NCBI RefSeq assembly: GCF_013177675.1 | Contig: NZ_CP042652.1 | Span: forward strand, 1,612,001 to 1,676,000 | From: Arcobacter acticola | GTDB lineage: Bacteria > Campylobacterota > Campylobacteria > Campylobacterales > Arcobacteraceae | Reading direction: 5' to 3' | Length of the DNA stretch: 64,000 nt | Shown here: one piece after another, positions 17,878-26,160 of the stretch | How positions within the stretch are numbered: position 1 is the first letter of the stretch | How the letters are laid out: each line of letters begins with the position of its first letter | The notes under the pieces: model-generated | What the model was told of the DNA's origin: nothing | The model's database searches: none | Seen by the model: only the letters and a program-made list of their open reading frames with translations | Made by a program: the position numbers and the translations under genes

Positions 17878-18837
17878 CTATATTTTATTTCTTCTTCTTA
17901 CTAATAAATAAACAAAAAATGGTGCTCCAATAAATGCAGTTACAACTCCAATAGGAAGGGATGAATCAGTATTTAAATTTCTAGATATTAAATCAGAAAA
18001 TACTAGAAATATTCCCCCAAAGAAAAATACTGGGAAAAACAATTTATCAGCGCTTTGCTTATAAATAAGTTTAATAATATGAGGAATTACAAGGCCAATA
18101 AAACCTATGGGTCCCACAAAACTAATACAAACTCCAACACTTAAAGATACTACAACTAAAAGTAAAAGATTTATTTTATGAACATTTAAACCTTTTAAAA
18201 ATGCTGTATCATTAGAGAGTAAAAGAAGCTTTATTTTTTGTTTATTTAAATAAATTATTGCATAAAATATCGCACTAACAAGCATAATAATAAGCACAGA
18301 ATTAAAGCCAACTGTATCTAAACTTCCTAAAGTAAATCGGACAATCGAATAGTTTTCTTGTAAATTACTCATATAAAAAACTAACATCAAAGCAGAACTG
18401 TAAAAATATGATAAAGCGATACCAACTAGAAGAATTGAATTAGTAGAAACAGCAATTGAATTTTTATTTATCTGTTTTGAAATAAAATATAAAATCAAAA
18501 TAGTAACAATAGAGCCAAATACAGATGAAATTGTCATATACATAAATGGAAAAAATACTATAGAAATAGCTGTAAAAAGTGTTGTTCCACTAGCAATTCC
18601 CAAAGTATAAGGAGTGATTAATTCATTTTTAAAAATAATTTGAAAAATCAAACCACCTAAAGCTAATATCCCACCAACAAAAAAAGCCAAGACAACCCTT
18701 GAAACTCTTAAATCCCAAAATATAGTAAAGCTAGTGCTTGAACTATCAAAAATATCTTCTAAAGATAAGGCTATCTCTCCTAAAAAAGGTGAGCTTACTA
18801 GAATGATAAAACTAATTAAATATAAAAAGAACTTCAT
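17878..18837 (-). CDS. FecCD/BtuC-type ABC transporter permease
   Basis: The 319-residue protein has about nine or ten helices with the FecCD hallmarks: LRVSRVVLAFFVGGILALGG near 48-67, ELITPYTLGIASG near 75-87, and the cytoplasmic coupling region SFVGPIGFIGLVIPHI near 235-250. It forms the membrane channel for import of a metal chelate, either cobalamin or a siderophore. It overlaps the ATPase gene by 4 bases and belongs to a TonB receptor, binding protein, ATPase, permease operon. Confidence 0.9.
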   Translation of the reverse strand: MKFFLYLISFIILVSSPFLGEIALSLEDIFDSSSTSFTIFWDLRVSRVVLAFFVGGILALGGLIFQIIFKNELITPYTLGIASGTTLFTAISIVFFPFMYMTISSVFGSIVTILILYFISKQINKNSIAVSTNSILLVGIALSYFYSSALMLVFYMSNLQENYSIVRFTLGSLDTVGFNSVLIIMLVSAIFYAIIYLNKQKIKLLLLSNDTAFLKGLNVHKINLLLLVVVSLSVGVCISFVGPIGFIGLVIPHIIKLIYKQSADKLFFPVFFFGGIFLVFSDLISRNLNTDSSLPIGVVTAFIGAPFFVYLLVRRRNKI

Positions 18838-19532
18838 AGATTTACCACCAAATGATTATCTAACTTTCTAATAGTATCTTTGTAAAACCTTTTTAAATTT
18901 TTATTATCAAAAAACTCATCATGTGAACCAAAGAACTCTATGATTCCATCTTTTAAAAATAAAACTTTATATTTTAAAGCATAGGCTAAATCAAGATTAT
19001 GTGTAATAACTATTTTTTGATTTAATAAATCGCCATTAAAAATATCAAAAACTTCTTTTAAGCGACTAATATCAAGATTTGCAGTTAACTCATCAAAAAT
19101 AGTAATCTCAGCATCATGTATCATACTTGAAGCTAAAAGTAAAAGCTGTTTTTCTCCTGAACTAAATGATTTACAAAACTTATTCTCTAATTTTCTCAAA
19201 TTCAAAAGTTTTATTACATTATCTATTTTTTCATTATCAACAGATGAGATAAAAGATAATTCTAAAAACTCTCTTAAAGTTATATATTCATCAAAAATAG
19301 AAAGCTTTGGTGGTATGTAATTTACTAAAAAAGCTCTTTTTAAATAATCCATTTTATTAATATTTTCATTAAATATTTTAACTTTATCATTTTCTATTAA
19401 ATTTGATAATACCTTTGCAAGGGTTGATTTTCCAGCACCATTTTCACCTAAGATAATCAAATTTTCATTATCTTCCAATCTAAATGAAATCTCATGCAAG
19501 ATTGAACTATTATAATTATTTATTTCTAACAT
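18834..19532 (-). CDS. ABC transporter ATPase, FecE/BtuD type
   Basis: The 232-residue protein carries Walker A GENGAGKST near 29-37, signature FSSGEK near 122-127, Walker B and catalytic Glu in ITIFDE near 144-149 and the switch His in IVITHN. It lacks obvious fusions and is short but complete. Overlapping start and stop with both neighbours show translational coupling with the permease and binding protein. Confidence 0.92.
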   Translation of the reverse strand: MLEINNYNSSILHEISFRLEDNENLIILGENGAGKSTLAKVLSNLIENDKVKIFNENINKMDYLKRAFLVNYIPPKLSIFDEYITLREFLELSFISSVDNEKIDNVIKLLNLRKLENKFCKSFSSGEKQLLLLASSMIHDAEITIFDELTANLDISRLKEVFDIFNGDLLNQKIVITHNLDLAYALKYKVLFLKDGIIEFFGSHDEFFDNKNLKRFYKDTIRKLDNHLVVNL

Positions 19533-20340
19533 TTTCTAATATCTTTTTAAAATCATTTATGAAAAACTCAACTCTTTGACTTGGAATTCCAGCATATAGT
19601 TTGTCAACAGTATAAATATTGTCAGTTTTTGAAGCATTTACAGGCAAGTCTTTCCAAGCTTTTATAATCTCTTCTTGCTCTTTTATATCACCTTCTAAAA
19701 AAGGAGTTAATAAAACTATAACATCAGGATTCATTCCTATTATTTTTTCAGTATTTACAACAGGTTGTGCAGGATTTGTAGAATAATATGCATTTTCGTT
19801 TCCACTTGCTTTTATAATATCTTCAAAATATAGATAATTTCCTGTAATATAAATTTGGTTTGATAAACTTTTTTTAGGACTAATTACTATTAAAATCTTT
19901 TTATCTTTTGTTATTGAATCTAAAGATAATAAGGCATTATCTATATTTGAAATAAGCTGTTTAGCTTTTTCTTCTTTTTTAAAAAATATTCCTAAGTCAT
20001 TTATGGTATTTTTAATTGATGAGATTGTATTTGTTTTATAAATCAAAGTTTTAATATTTAAAGAATTAAGATTAGAATTTAGTTTATTATCATAATCTTG
20101 ACCTATTACAACAGTAGGTTTTACTTCAAGTATTTTTTCAAGTGAGATATTGTTATATCCACCTATTTTTTCTATATCTTTTGACTCTTCTGGGAAATCA
20201 CAAAATCTAGTATTTGCAACTACACTTTTGCCCTCACCTAAAGCAAATACAATCTCATTTATTGAAGGGGAAAGAGTTACTACTCTTTCCCCTGCAAATA
20301 AATTTACACCTAAAATTAGTATAAATAAGAATCTTTTCAT
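19516..20340 (-). CDS. Periplasmic substrate-binding protein, BtuF-like
   Basis: The 274-residue protein has a Sec signal (about 1-16), then RVVTLSPSINEIVFALGEG, the typical opening of BtuF/TroA-helical binding proteins, and a long linking helix. KPTVVIGQDYD and NPDVIVLLTPF mark the two lobes. It delivers cobalamin or a metal chelate to the permease. The order receptor, binding protein, ATPase, permease and BtuF-like start favour cobalamin or cobinamide, but a siderophore is not excluded. Confidence 0.85.
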   Translation of the reverse strand: MKRFLFILILGVNLFAGERVVTLSPSINEIVFALGEGKSVVANTRFCDFPEESKDIEKIGGYNNISLEKILEVKPTVVIGQDYDNKLNSNLNSLNIKTLIYKTNTISSIKNTINDLGIFFKKEEKAKQLISNIDNALLSLDSITKDKKILIVISPKKSLSNQIYITGNYLYFEDIIKASGNENAYYSTNPAQPVVNTEKIIGMNPDVIVLLTPFLEGDIKEQEEIIKAWKDLPVNASKTDNIYTVDKLYAGIPSQRVEFFINDFKKILENVRNK

Positions 20341-20341
20341 C

Positions 20342-22186
20342 TTAGAAAGTAGCCTTTAAGCCAACATAAGCACTTCTTTCAGCAGTTGCATAACCATCAA
20401 CTGTTTGATAGTATTTATCAAATAAATTATTTACTTTTAAATATGTAGAAAAAGTTTTATTAATTTCATAGTTTACGACTGTATTCCAAAGTGTGTAGTT
20501 TCCCGTTTCTGCAGATACATCATATGTTCCAAAATCATATTGAACTCTATCTCCTACATATTCTCCATTTACATTAAAATGAAACTTACTAATTCCATAA
20601 TAATCAAGTCCAAATTTCAAACTATCTTTCGCTCTTCTTTGTAATCCTTTATCATTATCATCTTTTGCAGAAGTGTATGTATAACTCAAATTAGCCAATA
20701 AATCATCATTAATTTTCGGTTTATAAGCTAATTCCATTCCTTGTAAAGTTACATCACCATCCATATTATAATAACTATATGATGAACTATTATATTCAAT
20801 CATATCTTTTATAGTATTATAAAAATACGTTAAAGATATGTCTTTATATGCTAATGTAATATCATTGCTCTTAGTTGATTCAGGTTGTAAATCAGAATAT
20901 CCAGCATAAGAATCATAAAGTTTATAAAAAGTTGGGACATTATATGAAGTACCGTAATTTGTTGATAATGATAAGTCTTCTAGGAAATAATGTTTTATTC
21001 CAATTTTTCCAGTTGTTTTATTATTAAATAAATCATAATTATCGTATCTTAAAGATTGAGTAAAAATAGTGTCATTAAATTTTGTACTATTTGTAATAAA
21101 CAATCCTTTATTATTTAATTCTTTATTAACATCATTTTTATGGTTTGTAATTTTATAATCTGTACCAATTTGAACAAAAGAATTATTATTAAAATATGGA
21201 ATTGTTGCATTTGTACCATACTCTTGTAATGTCCCATCAAACTCTTTTGTATATCCAGTTGGATCATCTCTATTAATTTTTGAATAATTTGTATAAAATT
21301 TTAAATCTGAATATTCATTTTTATTTAGATAATTTAAAGAACTATATGTATTCTTAGTTTTTAATTCGTCACCTGTACTATTTGCTGATTTAATTAAATT
21401 TTTTGAATAATCAGAATTATAGACAGTATTATCATATTCACTTTTTGTATTAATTATATTATGATTTAATTCTAATCTATTATTTTCATTAATATTAAAT
21501 CCAGATTTTAAATTTACAGTTGTATTATCATAAGCATCATCTTCATAATTATCAATATCCGTCCCACTTGGTGCTTGCGTTGTAAAACCATTTGTATCTA
21601 ATCTTGTTATATTTAATTTTATATCAAAATCTTTATTTTTATGAGAAACTCCAGCATTTACTTTTTTTGTATTATATGAACCGTATTCCGTAGAAACATT
21701 AGTATGAGTACCTTCTTTTGCTGAAGATGTGATTATATTTATAACACCTGCATTTGCATCAGCACCCCAAATACCACTTTGAGCACCTTTTACAACTTCT
21801 ATTTGTTCAATATCATCTATCATTAAATGTTCAAATGCTGCTCCACTTATTCCTGTAAAATCGTTATAATTAATACCATCTATTAATACTAATATTCTTT
21901 GAGAATCAAAACCTCTCATAAAAACAGAAGTACTTTTTCCTAATCCACCAGTAGAAGTAACATTAATACCAGCAAGTGTATTTAAAGCTTCACTTACAAT
22001 TGTAAAATGTCTCTCTTGGATCTCTTCTTTTGTAATAACTTCAACATTAGAAGTAACATCTTTGATTGATTGAGTTGATTTTGTAGCACTTATAACTTCG
22101 ATAGTTTCTAAGTTTTGAGCTGAAAAAAGGTTTGTTGTTGCTAGAAGAACGCTTGCAACTAAGCTTATAGATAATTTTTTTTGCAT
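20342..22186 (-). CDS. TonB-dependent receptor, BtuB-like
   Basis: The 614-residue protein has a signal peptide (to about 23), a TonB box region ETIEVISATK, a plug domain with NVEVITKEEIQ, FMRGFDSQRILVLIDGI and IEVVKGAQSGIWGADANAGVINI, and a barrel ending in a terminal aromatic (GLKATF). The length equals that of E. coli BtuB and the plug is BtuB-like, so vitamin B12 is the leading substrate guess. No cobalamin riboswitch is visible upstream. It would draw energy from an ExbB-ExbD-TonB set such as the one at 41679-43277. Confidence 0.9.
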   Translation of the reverse strand: MQKKLSISLVASVLLATTNLFSAQNLETIEVISATKSTQSIKDVTSNVEVITKEEIQERHFTIVSEALNTLAGINVTSTGGLGKSTSVFMRGFDSQRILVLIDGINYNDFTGISGAAFEHLMIDDIEQIEVVKGAQSGIWGADANAGVINIITSSAKEGTHTNVSTEYGSYNTKKVNAGVSHKNKDFDIKLNITRLDTNGFTTQAPSGTDIDNYEDDAYDNTTVNLKSGFNINENNRLELNHNIINTKSEYDNTVYNSDYSKNLIKSANSTGDELKTKNTYSSLNYLNKNEYSDLKFYTNYSKINRDDPTGYTKEFDGTLQEYGTNATIPYFNNNSFVQIGTDYKITNHKNDVNKELNNKGLFITNSTKFNDTIFTQSLRYDNYDLFNNKTTGKIGIKHYFLEDLSLSTNYGTSYNVPTFYKLYDSYAGYSDLQPESTKSNDITLAYKDISLTYFYNTIKDMIEYNSSSYSYYNMDGDVTLQGMELAYKPKINDDLLANLSYTYTSAKDDNDKGLQRRAKDSLKFGLDYYGISKFHFNVNGEYVGDRVQYDFGTYDVSAETGNYTLWNTVVNYEINKTFSTYLKVNNLFDKYYQTVDGYATAERSAYVGLKATF

Positions 22187-22211
22187 TTTTTATTTTCCTA
22201 TTATTTTATGT

Positions 22212-22397
22212 TTATATGTTATTTGTTGAATATAGTTTTACTGATTTTAATTGCTTTTTTAGCAGTAACTTTGTGATTTTTGGTATTTCATCTAATAAAA
22301 TAGCATGTATCATGCAGTTAAAAGATTGCAGTTTTCTATTAACTGTTGCTATTAGAATTCCAAAAAAACTAAAGTATTTTTTAGTATTGTGTATCAT
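22212..22397 (-). CDS. 61-residue basic small protein with a strong ribosome site
   Basis: AAAAGGAGGAAATAATAATG gives the strongest Shine-Dalgarno match in the window. The product starts MIHNTKKYFSFFGILIATVN, has a short hydrophobic patch, then is basic (ITKLLLKKQLKSVKLY). It lies between the DsbD_2-like gene and the TonB receptor gene on the same strand. I do not recognise it; it could be a small regulator or a leader peptide that couples the upstream membrane gene to the receptor. Confidence 0.6.
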   Translation of the reverse strand: MIHNTKKYFSFFGILIATVNRKLQSFNCMIHAILLDEIPKITKLLLKKQLKSVKLYSTNNI

Positions 22398-22436
22398 TAT
22401 TATTTCCTCCTTTTCAAAATTTTCTTTTTATTAAAA

Positions 22437-23147
22437 TTAAATATGACAGCTTAGTATAGATTTTGTGGGATCTACTAAATATTCATAACCTAAATATGCT
22501 ATATAAAATCCAAAAGCAATAACTAAATATGAAGCTAGCTTTATGAATAAATCTCTAAGATTTGATTGTTTAAATAATCCTACAAAAAAACCAAGAGAAA
22601 AAAGAGCAGGAACGGTGCTCAGTCCAAAAATAAACATTACAAAAGCACCCCAAAAGGCACTTCCAGTACTTGCAGCTGTAATTGCGAATACATATACAAA
22701 ACCACAAGGAAGAAGACCGTTTAGCATTCCTAAAAGATAAAAACTAAAAAGTGAATCTGAACCTAAAAGTGATTTAAAAGTATTTTGATAAAGTGGTGAT
22801 TTTGAACATGAATGCTCCAAAATAGTTAAAAATTTAATTTTACCCATAAGTGAAAGTCCAACTAAAACCATCATTGCACCCGTAATTAACAAGAATATTC
22901 CACTTGTCATATTATCAAATGTTACAACTCCACCAACAAGCCCAAATAAAGCTCCTAAAATACTATAAGTTGTAATTCTTCCAAAAGAATAAAGTAAATG
23001 TGCTGTTGCTTGAACTTGTTTTGACCAAGTACTTCTAATTTTTGTACTTGAATAGGCTATAACAATTCCACCACACATTCCCACACAGTGACCAAAAGAG
23101 CCTAGAAAAGCAATTGTTATAATTGATATTATGCTTATCGTTTCCAT
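22437..23147 (-). CDS. DsbD_2/TauE-like membrane protein, possible copper or heme-biogenesis transporter
   Basis: The 236-residue protein has six helices and the signature GHCVGMCGGIVIAYS near 20-34, with a second motif NGLLPCGFVYVFAITAA near 139-155. These Cys-containing helices typify the urease-accessory-like/DsbD_2 family often annotated as sulfite exporter and found near cytochrome oxidase or copper genes. The start overlaps the NosL-like stop in TAATG, so both are co-translated, hinting at a joint role in metal or thiol handling in the envelope. Confidence 0.85.
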   Translation of the reverse strand: METISIISIITIAFLGSFGHCVGMCGGIVIAYSSTKIRSTWSKQVQATAHLLYSFGRITTYSILGALFGLVGGVVTFDNMTSGIFLLITGAMMVLVGLSLMGKIKFLTILEHSCSKSPLYQNTFKSLLGSDSLFSFYLLGMLNGLLPCGFVYVFAITAASTGSAFWGAFVMFIFGLSTVPALFSLGFFVGLFKQSNLRDLFIKLASYLVIAFGFYIAYLGYEYLVDPTKSILSCHI

Positions 23148-23650
23148 TATTTACCTAATAACTCTTTTCTTATATATGGGTTTCTTAAGTCTTCATTTCT
23201 TAGTACTTTAATCGCCATTTCATCAAAAGTTATAAAACCATCTTGTTTATTTTCATAAGCACCAAATCCATACTTCATAGGTGTTATATCAGTTCTTGAA
23301 TACCAAGCAAGTCTACCATCAATATATTTTTTCGTATCTTTACTCATAACCCAAATTTTTGCATTATCTTTAAAGCTTTTATCTTTTATCCAGTTTGCCA
23401 TTCCACCATGATCATGGAAAAACCATGTTTTACCATCGGAAGCTACAACTTGAGAAGCATAATCCATACTATCGATTATCATTCCACAATCACTATCTTG
23501 GTATTTACCTAAGATTATTTCAAGTGGGGTTTGTTGAAGATTTCCTTCTTTTAGTACAACCATTTGTTTTTTATTTGACATTGATAAAAATATTATAATT
23601 ATTATTGCAATTATTACTATTAGTGTTAATATTGGTAAGATTTTTTTCAT
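23147..23650 (-). CDS. NosL-like membrane-anchored copper-handling protein
   Basis: The 167-residue protein has an N-terminal anchor (about 5-24) and the NosL-type motif DCGMIIDSMDYASQVV near 53-68, followed by GKTWFFHDHGGMANW, rich in Cys, Met and His. NosL proteins bind Cu(I) and serve copper enzymes. It starts behind GGAG and is followed by the DsbD_2-like gene. No nitrous-oxide reductase is in the window, so a more general copper role is likely. Confidence 0.8.
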   Translation of the reverse strand: MKKILPILTLIVIIAIIIIIFLSMSNKKQMVVLKEGNLQQTPLEIILGKYQDSDCGMIIDSMDYASQVVASDGKTWFFHDHGGMANWIKDKSFKDNAKIWVMSKDTKKYIDGRLAWYSRTDITPMKYGFGAYENKQDGFITFDEMAIKVLRNEDLRNPYIRKELLGK

Positions 23651-23724
23651 TTGAACTCCAAAATAGAATTAGTATTATATTCACTTGTATATAAATATTA
23701 GTTTATCTCCTATTGTAGAGCAAT

Positions 23725-23760
23725 AAAAAAGGCCTTACAGAGGGAGAACTGTAAAGCCTG
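23725..23760 (-). terminator. Rho-independent terminator with C/U-rich loop
   Basis: GGCTTTACAG and CTGTAAGGCC pair over 10 bp with one G-U, loop TTCTCCCT, followed by six T on the minus strand. It is the 3' end of the small-RNA candidate and may also end the transcript of the thioredoxin-like gene. Confidence 0.85.
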
Positions 23761-23840
23761 TATTCAAATATATTTCATAAATATAGGATACCCAATAAAT
23801 GTATTTAGTAGGTAGGAGGATTTAATATAAATATCCTATA
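23725..23840 (-). ncRNA. Candidate small RNA with anti-Shine-Dalgarno loop (or attenuator leader of the NosL-like gene)
   Basis: On the minus strand an extended -10 TGCTAGAAT (23846-23854) predicts a start near 23840. The RNA would open with TATAGGATA, which pairs perfectly with TATCCTATA (23782-23790 on the plus strand), closing a large loop that exposes UCCUCCUACC (23811-23820), an anti-Shine-Dalgarno sequence. It ends in a terminator whose loop is UUCUCCCU. This layout, about 115 nucleotides, resembles regulatory RNAs that pair with G-rich leaders, such as Helicobacter RepG with its C/U-rich terminator loop. Only 75 bases separate it from the NosL-like ATG, so premature termination in that gene's leader is the main alternative. 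Confidence 0.6.
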
Positions 23841-23921
23841 AATGAATTCTAGCAACTTGTTTGTTAAATAATTGTTAAATCAAGACAATTTTTATCCTAT
23901 TTGTTACTTTTCTTTACTTTT

Positions 23922-24416
23922 TTATTTAACTAAGGCCATTCTTGAATATAATCCAGCTGTTGTTGTATATCCAACTTCTGTAAATTTTATATTTTTTTCT
24001 TTATCATAAATAAAAGTTGTTGGAAAAGCTTTAATATTAAATTTACTTGAAAAGTCTCCATTTTCGTCATTTACAACTCTAAATGTCAAGTTATTTTCTT
24101 GTAAATATTTTTTTATCTCTTCTTTAGTTCCTGATTGAAGTGCGATTGTAATAACTTCATAATCTTTTGAAATCTTTTCAATATTAGCGGCTTCAAATTT
24201 ACAAGTAGGACACCATGTAGCCCAAAAATGAATAATCAAAGGTTTATCTTCTAAAACTTTATAAACACTTCCATCAAGTAAAGTAAAAGTATTTATATCT
24301 AATTTATCTTTATTTAAATCAAGTGAACGATAATAACTTAATGCATTCATAAATATTGCCAAAAGAACTAAGGATATCAATCCTTCTTTAGCATATTTTT
24401 TTATTTTTTCTTTCAT
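23922..24416 (-). CDS. Membrane-anchored TlpA/ScsD-like thiol-disulfide protein
   Basis: ATG 24414-24416 follows AAGGAAAAAA and is preferred over an upstream start. The 164-residue protein has one N-terminal helix (about 10-28) and a thioredoxin fold with the active site WATWCPTCKFE near 65-75 and a cis-Pro in AFPTTFIYD. It should act in the periplasm on protein or metal-bound thiols. Its neighbours are the small-RNA candidate and the NosL-like gene, consistent with a redox or copper role. Confidence 0.9.
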   Translation of the reverse strand: MKEKIKKYAKEGLISLVLLAIFMNALSYYRSLDLNKDKLDINTFTLLDGSVYKVLEDKPLIIHFWATWCPTCKFEAANIEKISKDYEVITIALQSGTKEEIKKYLQENNLTFRVVNDENGDFSSKFNIKAFPTTFIYDKEKNIKFTEVGYTTTAGLYSRMALVK

Positions 24417-24579
24417 TTTTTTCCTTAGAATAACTAACAATAACAGTATATTCAATATTATTGCAAAAAATCATTTAGTAAGTGTAAAGTACATAAAAAA
24501 AGACAAAGTAGCAAAAAACTATTAAGCACTTTTATGGTAATCTCTCCATTAAAAAAAGTAACAATTTTGAAGGATATAA

Positions 24580-25203
24580 ATGCGTTTAATAATGTTTGAT
24601 ATGGACGGAACGCTCATAGATAGTGGATTTGCAATTACAAATACAATAAATTATGTAAGAGTTAATTTGGGATTTGAAGAATTAGAAAAAAGTTATATTT
24701 TAGAAAAAGTAAATGACCCAAATATTAATTCTTCAGAATTTTTTTATGGAACAAAAGAGTTTACAGCTGAACAAACGAGACTTTTTGAAGAGTATTATAA
24801 TAAACATTGTTTAAGTGATTTAGTTGTTTATGATGGTATTTCAAAACTAATTGATGATTTAAAAAATGATTTTACACTTGCCGTTGCAACAAATGCAAAT
24901 TCACAATATGCTCATAAAATGCTAAATCATGTGGGACTTGGACATCATTTTAAAACTATTTTAGGATATGACAGTGTTTCAAAACCAAAACCACATCCTG
25001 AAATGGTAAATAAAATTTTAGATATTCACAAAATTTCAAATATAAATGCTCAATTAATAGGTGATTCACATAAAGATATAATGGCTGCGACAAAAGCAGG
25101 TGTTGATTCTGTTTTAGTAAATTGGGGATTTTCAAATCATGAAAAAGATGCTATAGAAACAGTATCAGAACTTGAAAAAAGAATACAAGCTAAATTTAAA
25201 TAG
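24580..25203 (+). CDS. HAD-family phosphatase, phosphoglycolate-phosphatase-like
   Basis: The 207-residue protein has HAD motif I FDMDGTLIDSG (about 5-15), motif II in AVATNAN, motif III Lys in SKPKPHPE and motif IV GDSHKDIMAA, with a helical cap between. GAAGGATATAA precedes the ATG. The motifs fit Gph-type phosphatases; the substrate is not determined. It is followed by a 56-residue gene on the same strand. Confidence 0.9.
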   Translation: MRLIMFDMDGTLIDSGFAITNTINYVRVNLGFEELEKSYILEKVNDPNINSSEFFYGTKEFTAEQTRLFEEYYNKHCLSDLVVYDGISKLIDDLKNDFTLAVATNANSQYAHKMLNHVGLGHHFKTILGYDSVSKPKPHPEMVNKILDIHKISNINAQLIGDSHKDIMAATKAGVDSVLVNWGFSNHEKDAIETVSELEKRIQAKFK

Positions 25204-25225
25204 CTTTAAAAATATAGGTTAAAAA

Positions 25226-25396
25226 ATGTTTGAAGCAATAAAAAACTTATTTAAAAAACAAGAAACTTTCCCTTGTATTATTTGGGATGGTAAGATTATG
25301 AAATATTTAGATTTAACACAAAAACAAATAGATGAGATGAATAATAACTCAGAAAAATATCCTGGTTGGAGAGTTACAAAAAAAGAGGATTGTTAA
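25226..25396 (+). CDS. 56-residue hypothetical protein
   Basis: ATG 25226 opens 56 codons: MFEAIKNLFKKQETFPCIIW, then DGKIMKYLDLTQKQIDEMNN and a tail with YPGWRV. An AGGTT site lies 5 bases upstream. It is soluble, balanced in charge and too well composed to be noise. It follows the HAD gene by 22 bases, probably in one transcript, and converges on rsuA. No domain recognised. Confidence 0.6.
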   Translation: MFEAIKNLFKKQETFPCIIWDGKIMKYLDLTQKQIDEMNNNSEKYPGWRVTKKEDC

Positions 25397-25400
25397 AATC

Positions 25401-26096
25401 CTACTTTTTTTCGTAACTTACAAACTTGTAAGTACCTTCTGCTAAATCTTCCACATCAAAACTATCAAATTTTACTCTATGAAGTGTAAGTACCCTATTT
25501 CCAACAGCTCCAAACATTCTTTTTACTTGATGATATTTTCCTTCACAAATTTCTAATCTTACTTGTGTTGGAGTTATAACTTCTAATTTTGCTGGAAGTA
25601 ATGGTTTTGTTTCACCATTTAACATAAGTTCTCCACTTGCAAATATTTGCTCTTCATCACCTTTTAGTGGAACTGCTAATGTTGCTTCATAGATTTTTAA
25701 AACATCACTTTTAGGGCTTGAAAGTTTATGATTTAAAGCTCCGTCATCTGTTAGAAGAATAGCTCCCGTTGTATCAACATCAAGTCTTCCAATAGTAGAT
25801 ATTTTTGGTTTTCTTCTATTCCATCTATTTGGAATTAATGCATAAATTAAACTTCCTGCATCATTATGTGAGCATATAAAACCTGCTGGTTTATTTAATA
25901 ATACTGTGATAGTTTCAGGATCTATTGGCTCTTTATTTATTGTAATATCATCATGATATGCTTTAGTTGATGGGTCAAAAACCCTCTTATCATTTATACA
26001 AAGTTCATAAATTCTAAGAAACTTCCTAGCTTCACTTCTTGTACAATATCCTAAACTAGAAAGATGTGCATCGATTCTTTTGTAACTATTTGCCAT
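25401..26096 (-). CDS. rsuA: 16S rRNA pseudouridine synthase, RsuA type
   Basis: The 231-residue enzyme has an N-terminal S4 RNA-binding domain (KRIDAHLSSLGYCTRSEARKF) and the catalytic motif GRLDVDTTGAILLTDDG near 101-117 with the catalytic Asp, plus KIYEATL and KYHQVKRMF. Family: small-subunit uridine-516 isomerases; RluE/RluF relatives share the architecture, so the exact site is probable rather than certain. Confidence 0.85.
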   Translation of the reverse strand: MANSYKRIDAHLSSLGYCTRSEARKFLRIYELCINDKRVFDPSTKAYHDDITINKEPIDPETITVLLNKPAGFICSHNDAGSLIYALIPNRWNRRKPKISTIGRLDVDTTGAILLTDDGALNHKLSSPKSDVLKIYEATLAVPLKGDEEQIFASGELMLNGETKPLLPAKLEVITPTQVRLEICEGKYHQVKRMFGAVGNRVLTLHRVKFDSFDVEDLAEGTYKFVSYEKK

Positions 26097-26160
26097 ATAT
26101 TATTATCTCTTCTTTTTAAATTGGCTTGGATATTAACATTTTTTTCAATAAAATACAACT

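Noticed and set aside
22216-22434. Plus-strand 72-codon frame overlapping the 61-codon gene
   Set aside because: It is antisense to a frame with a far better ribosome site and has none itself.
22187-22440. Cobalamin riboswitch in front of the BtuB-like gene
   Set aside because: No recognisable B12-box or conserved long leader; the interval holds a coding frame instead.
23842-23871. Plus-strand AGGAGG followed by an ATG in the small-RNA region
   Set aside because: The ATG is about 22 bases beyond the purine run and the frame is only nine codons; the minus-strand structure explains the sequence better.
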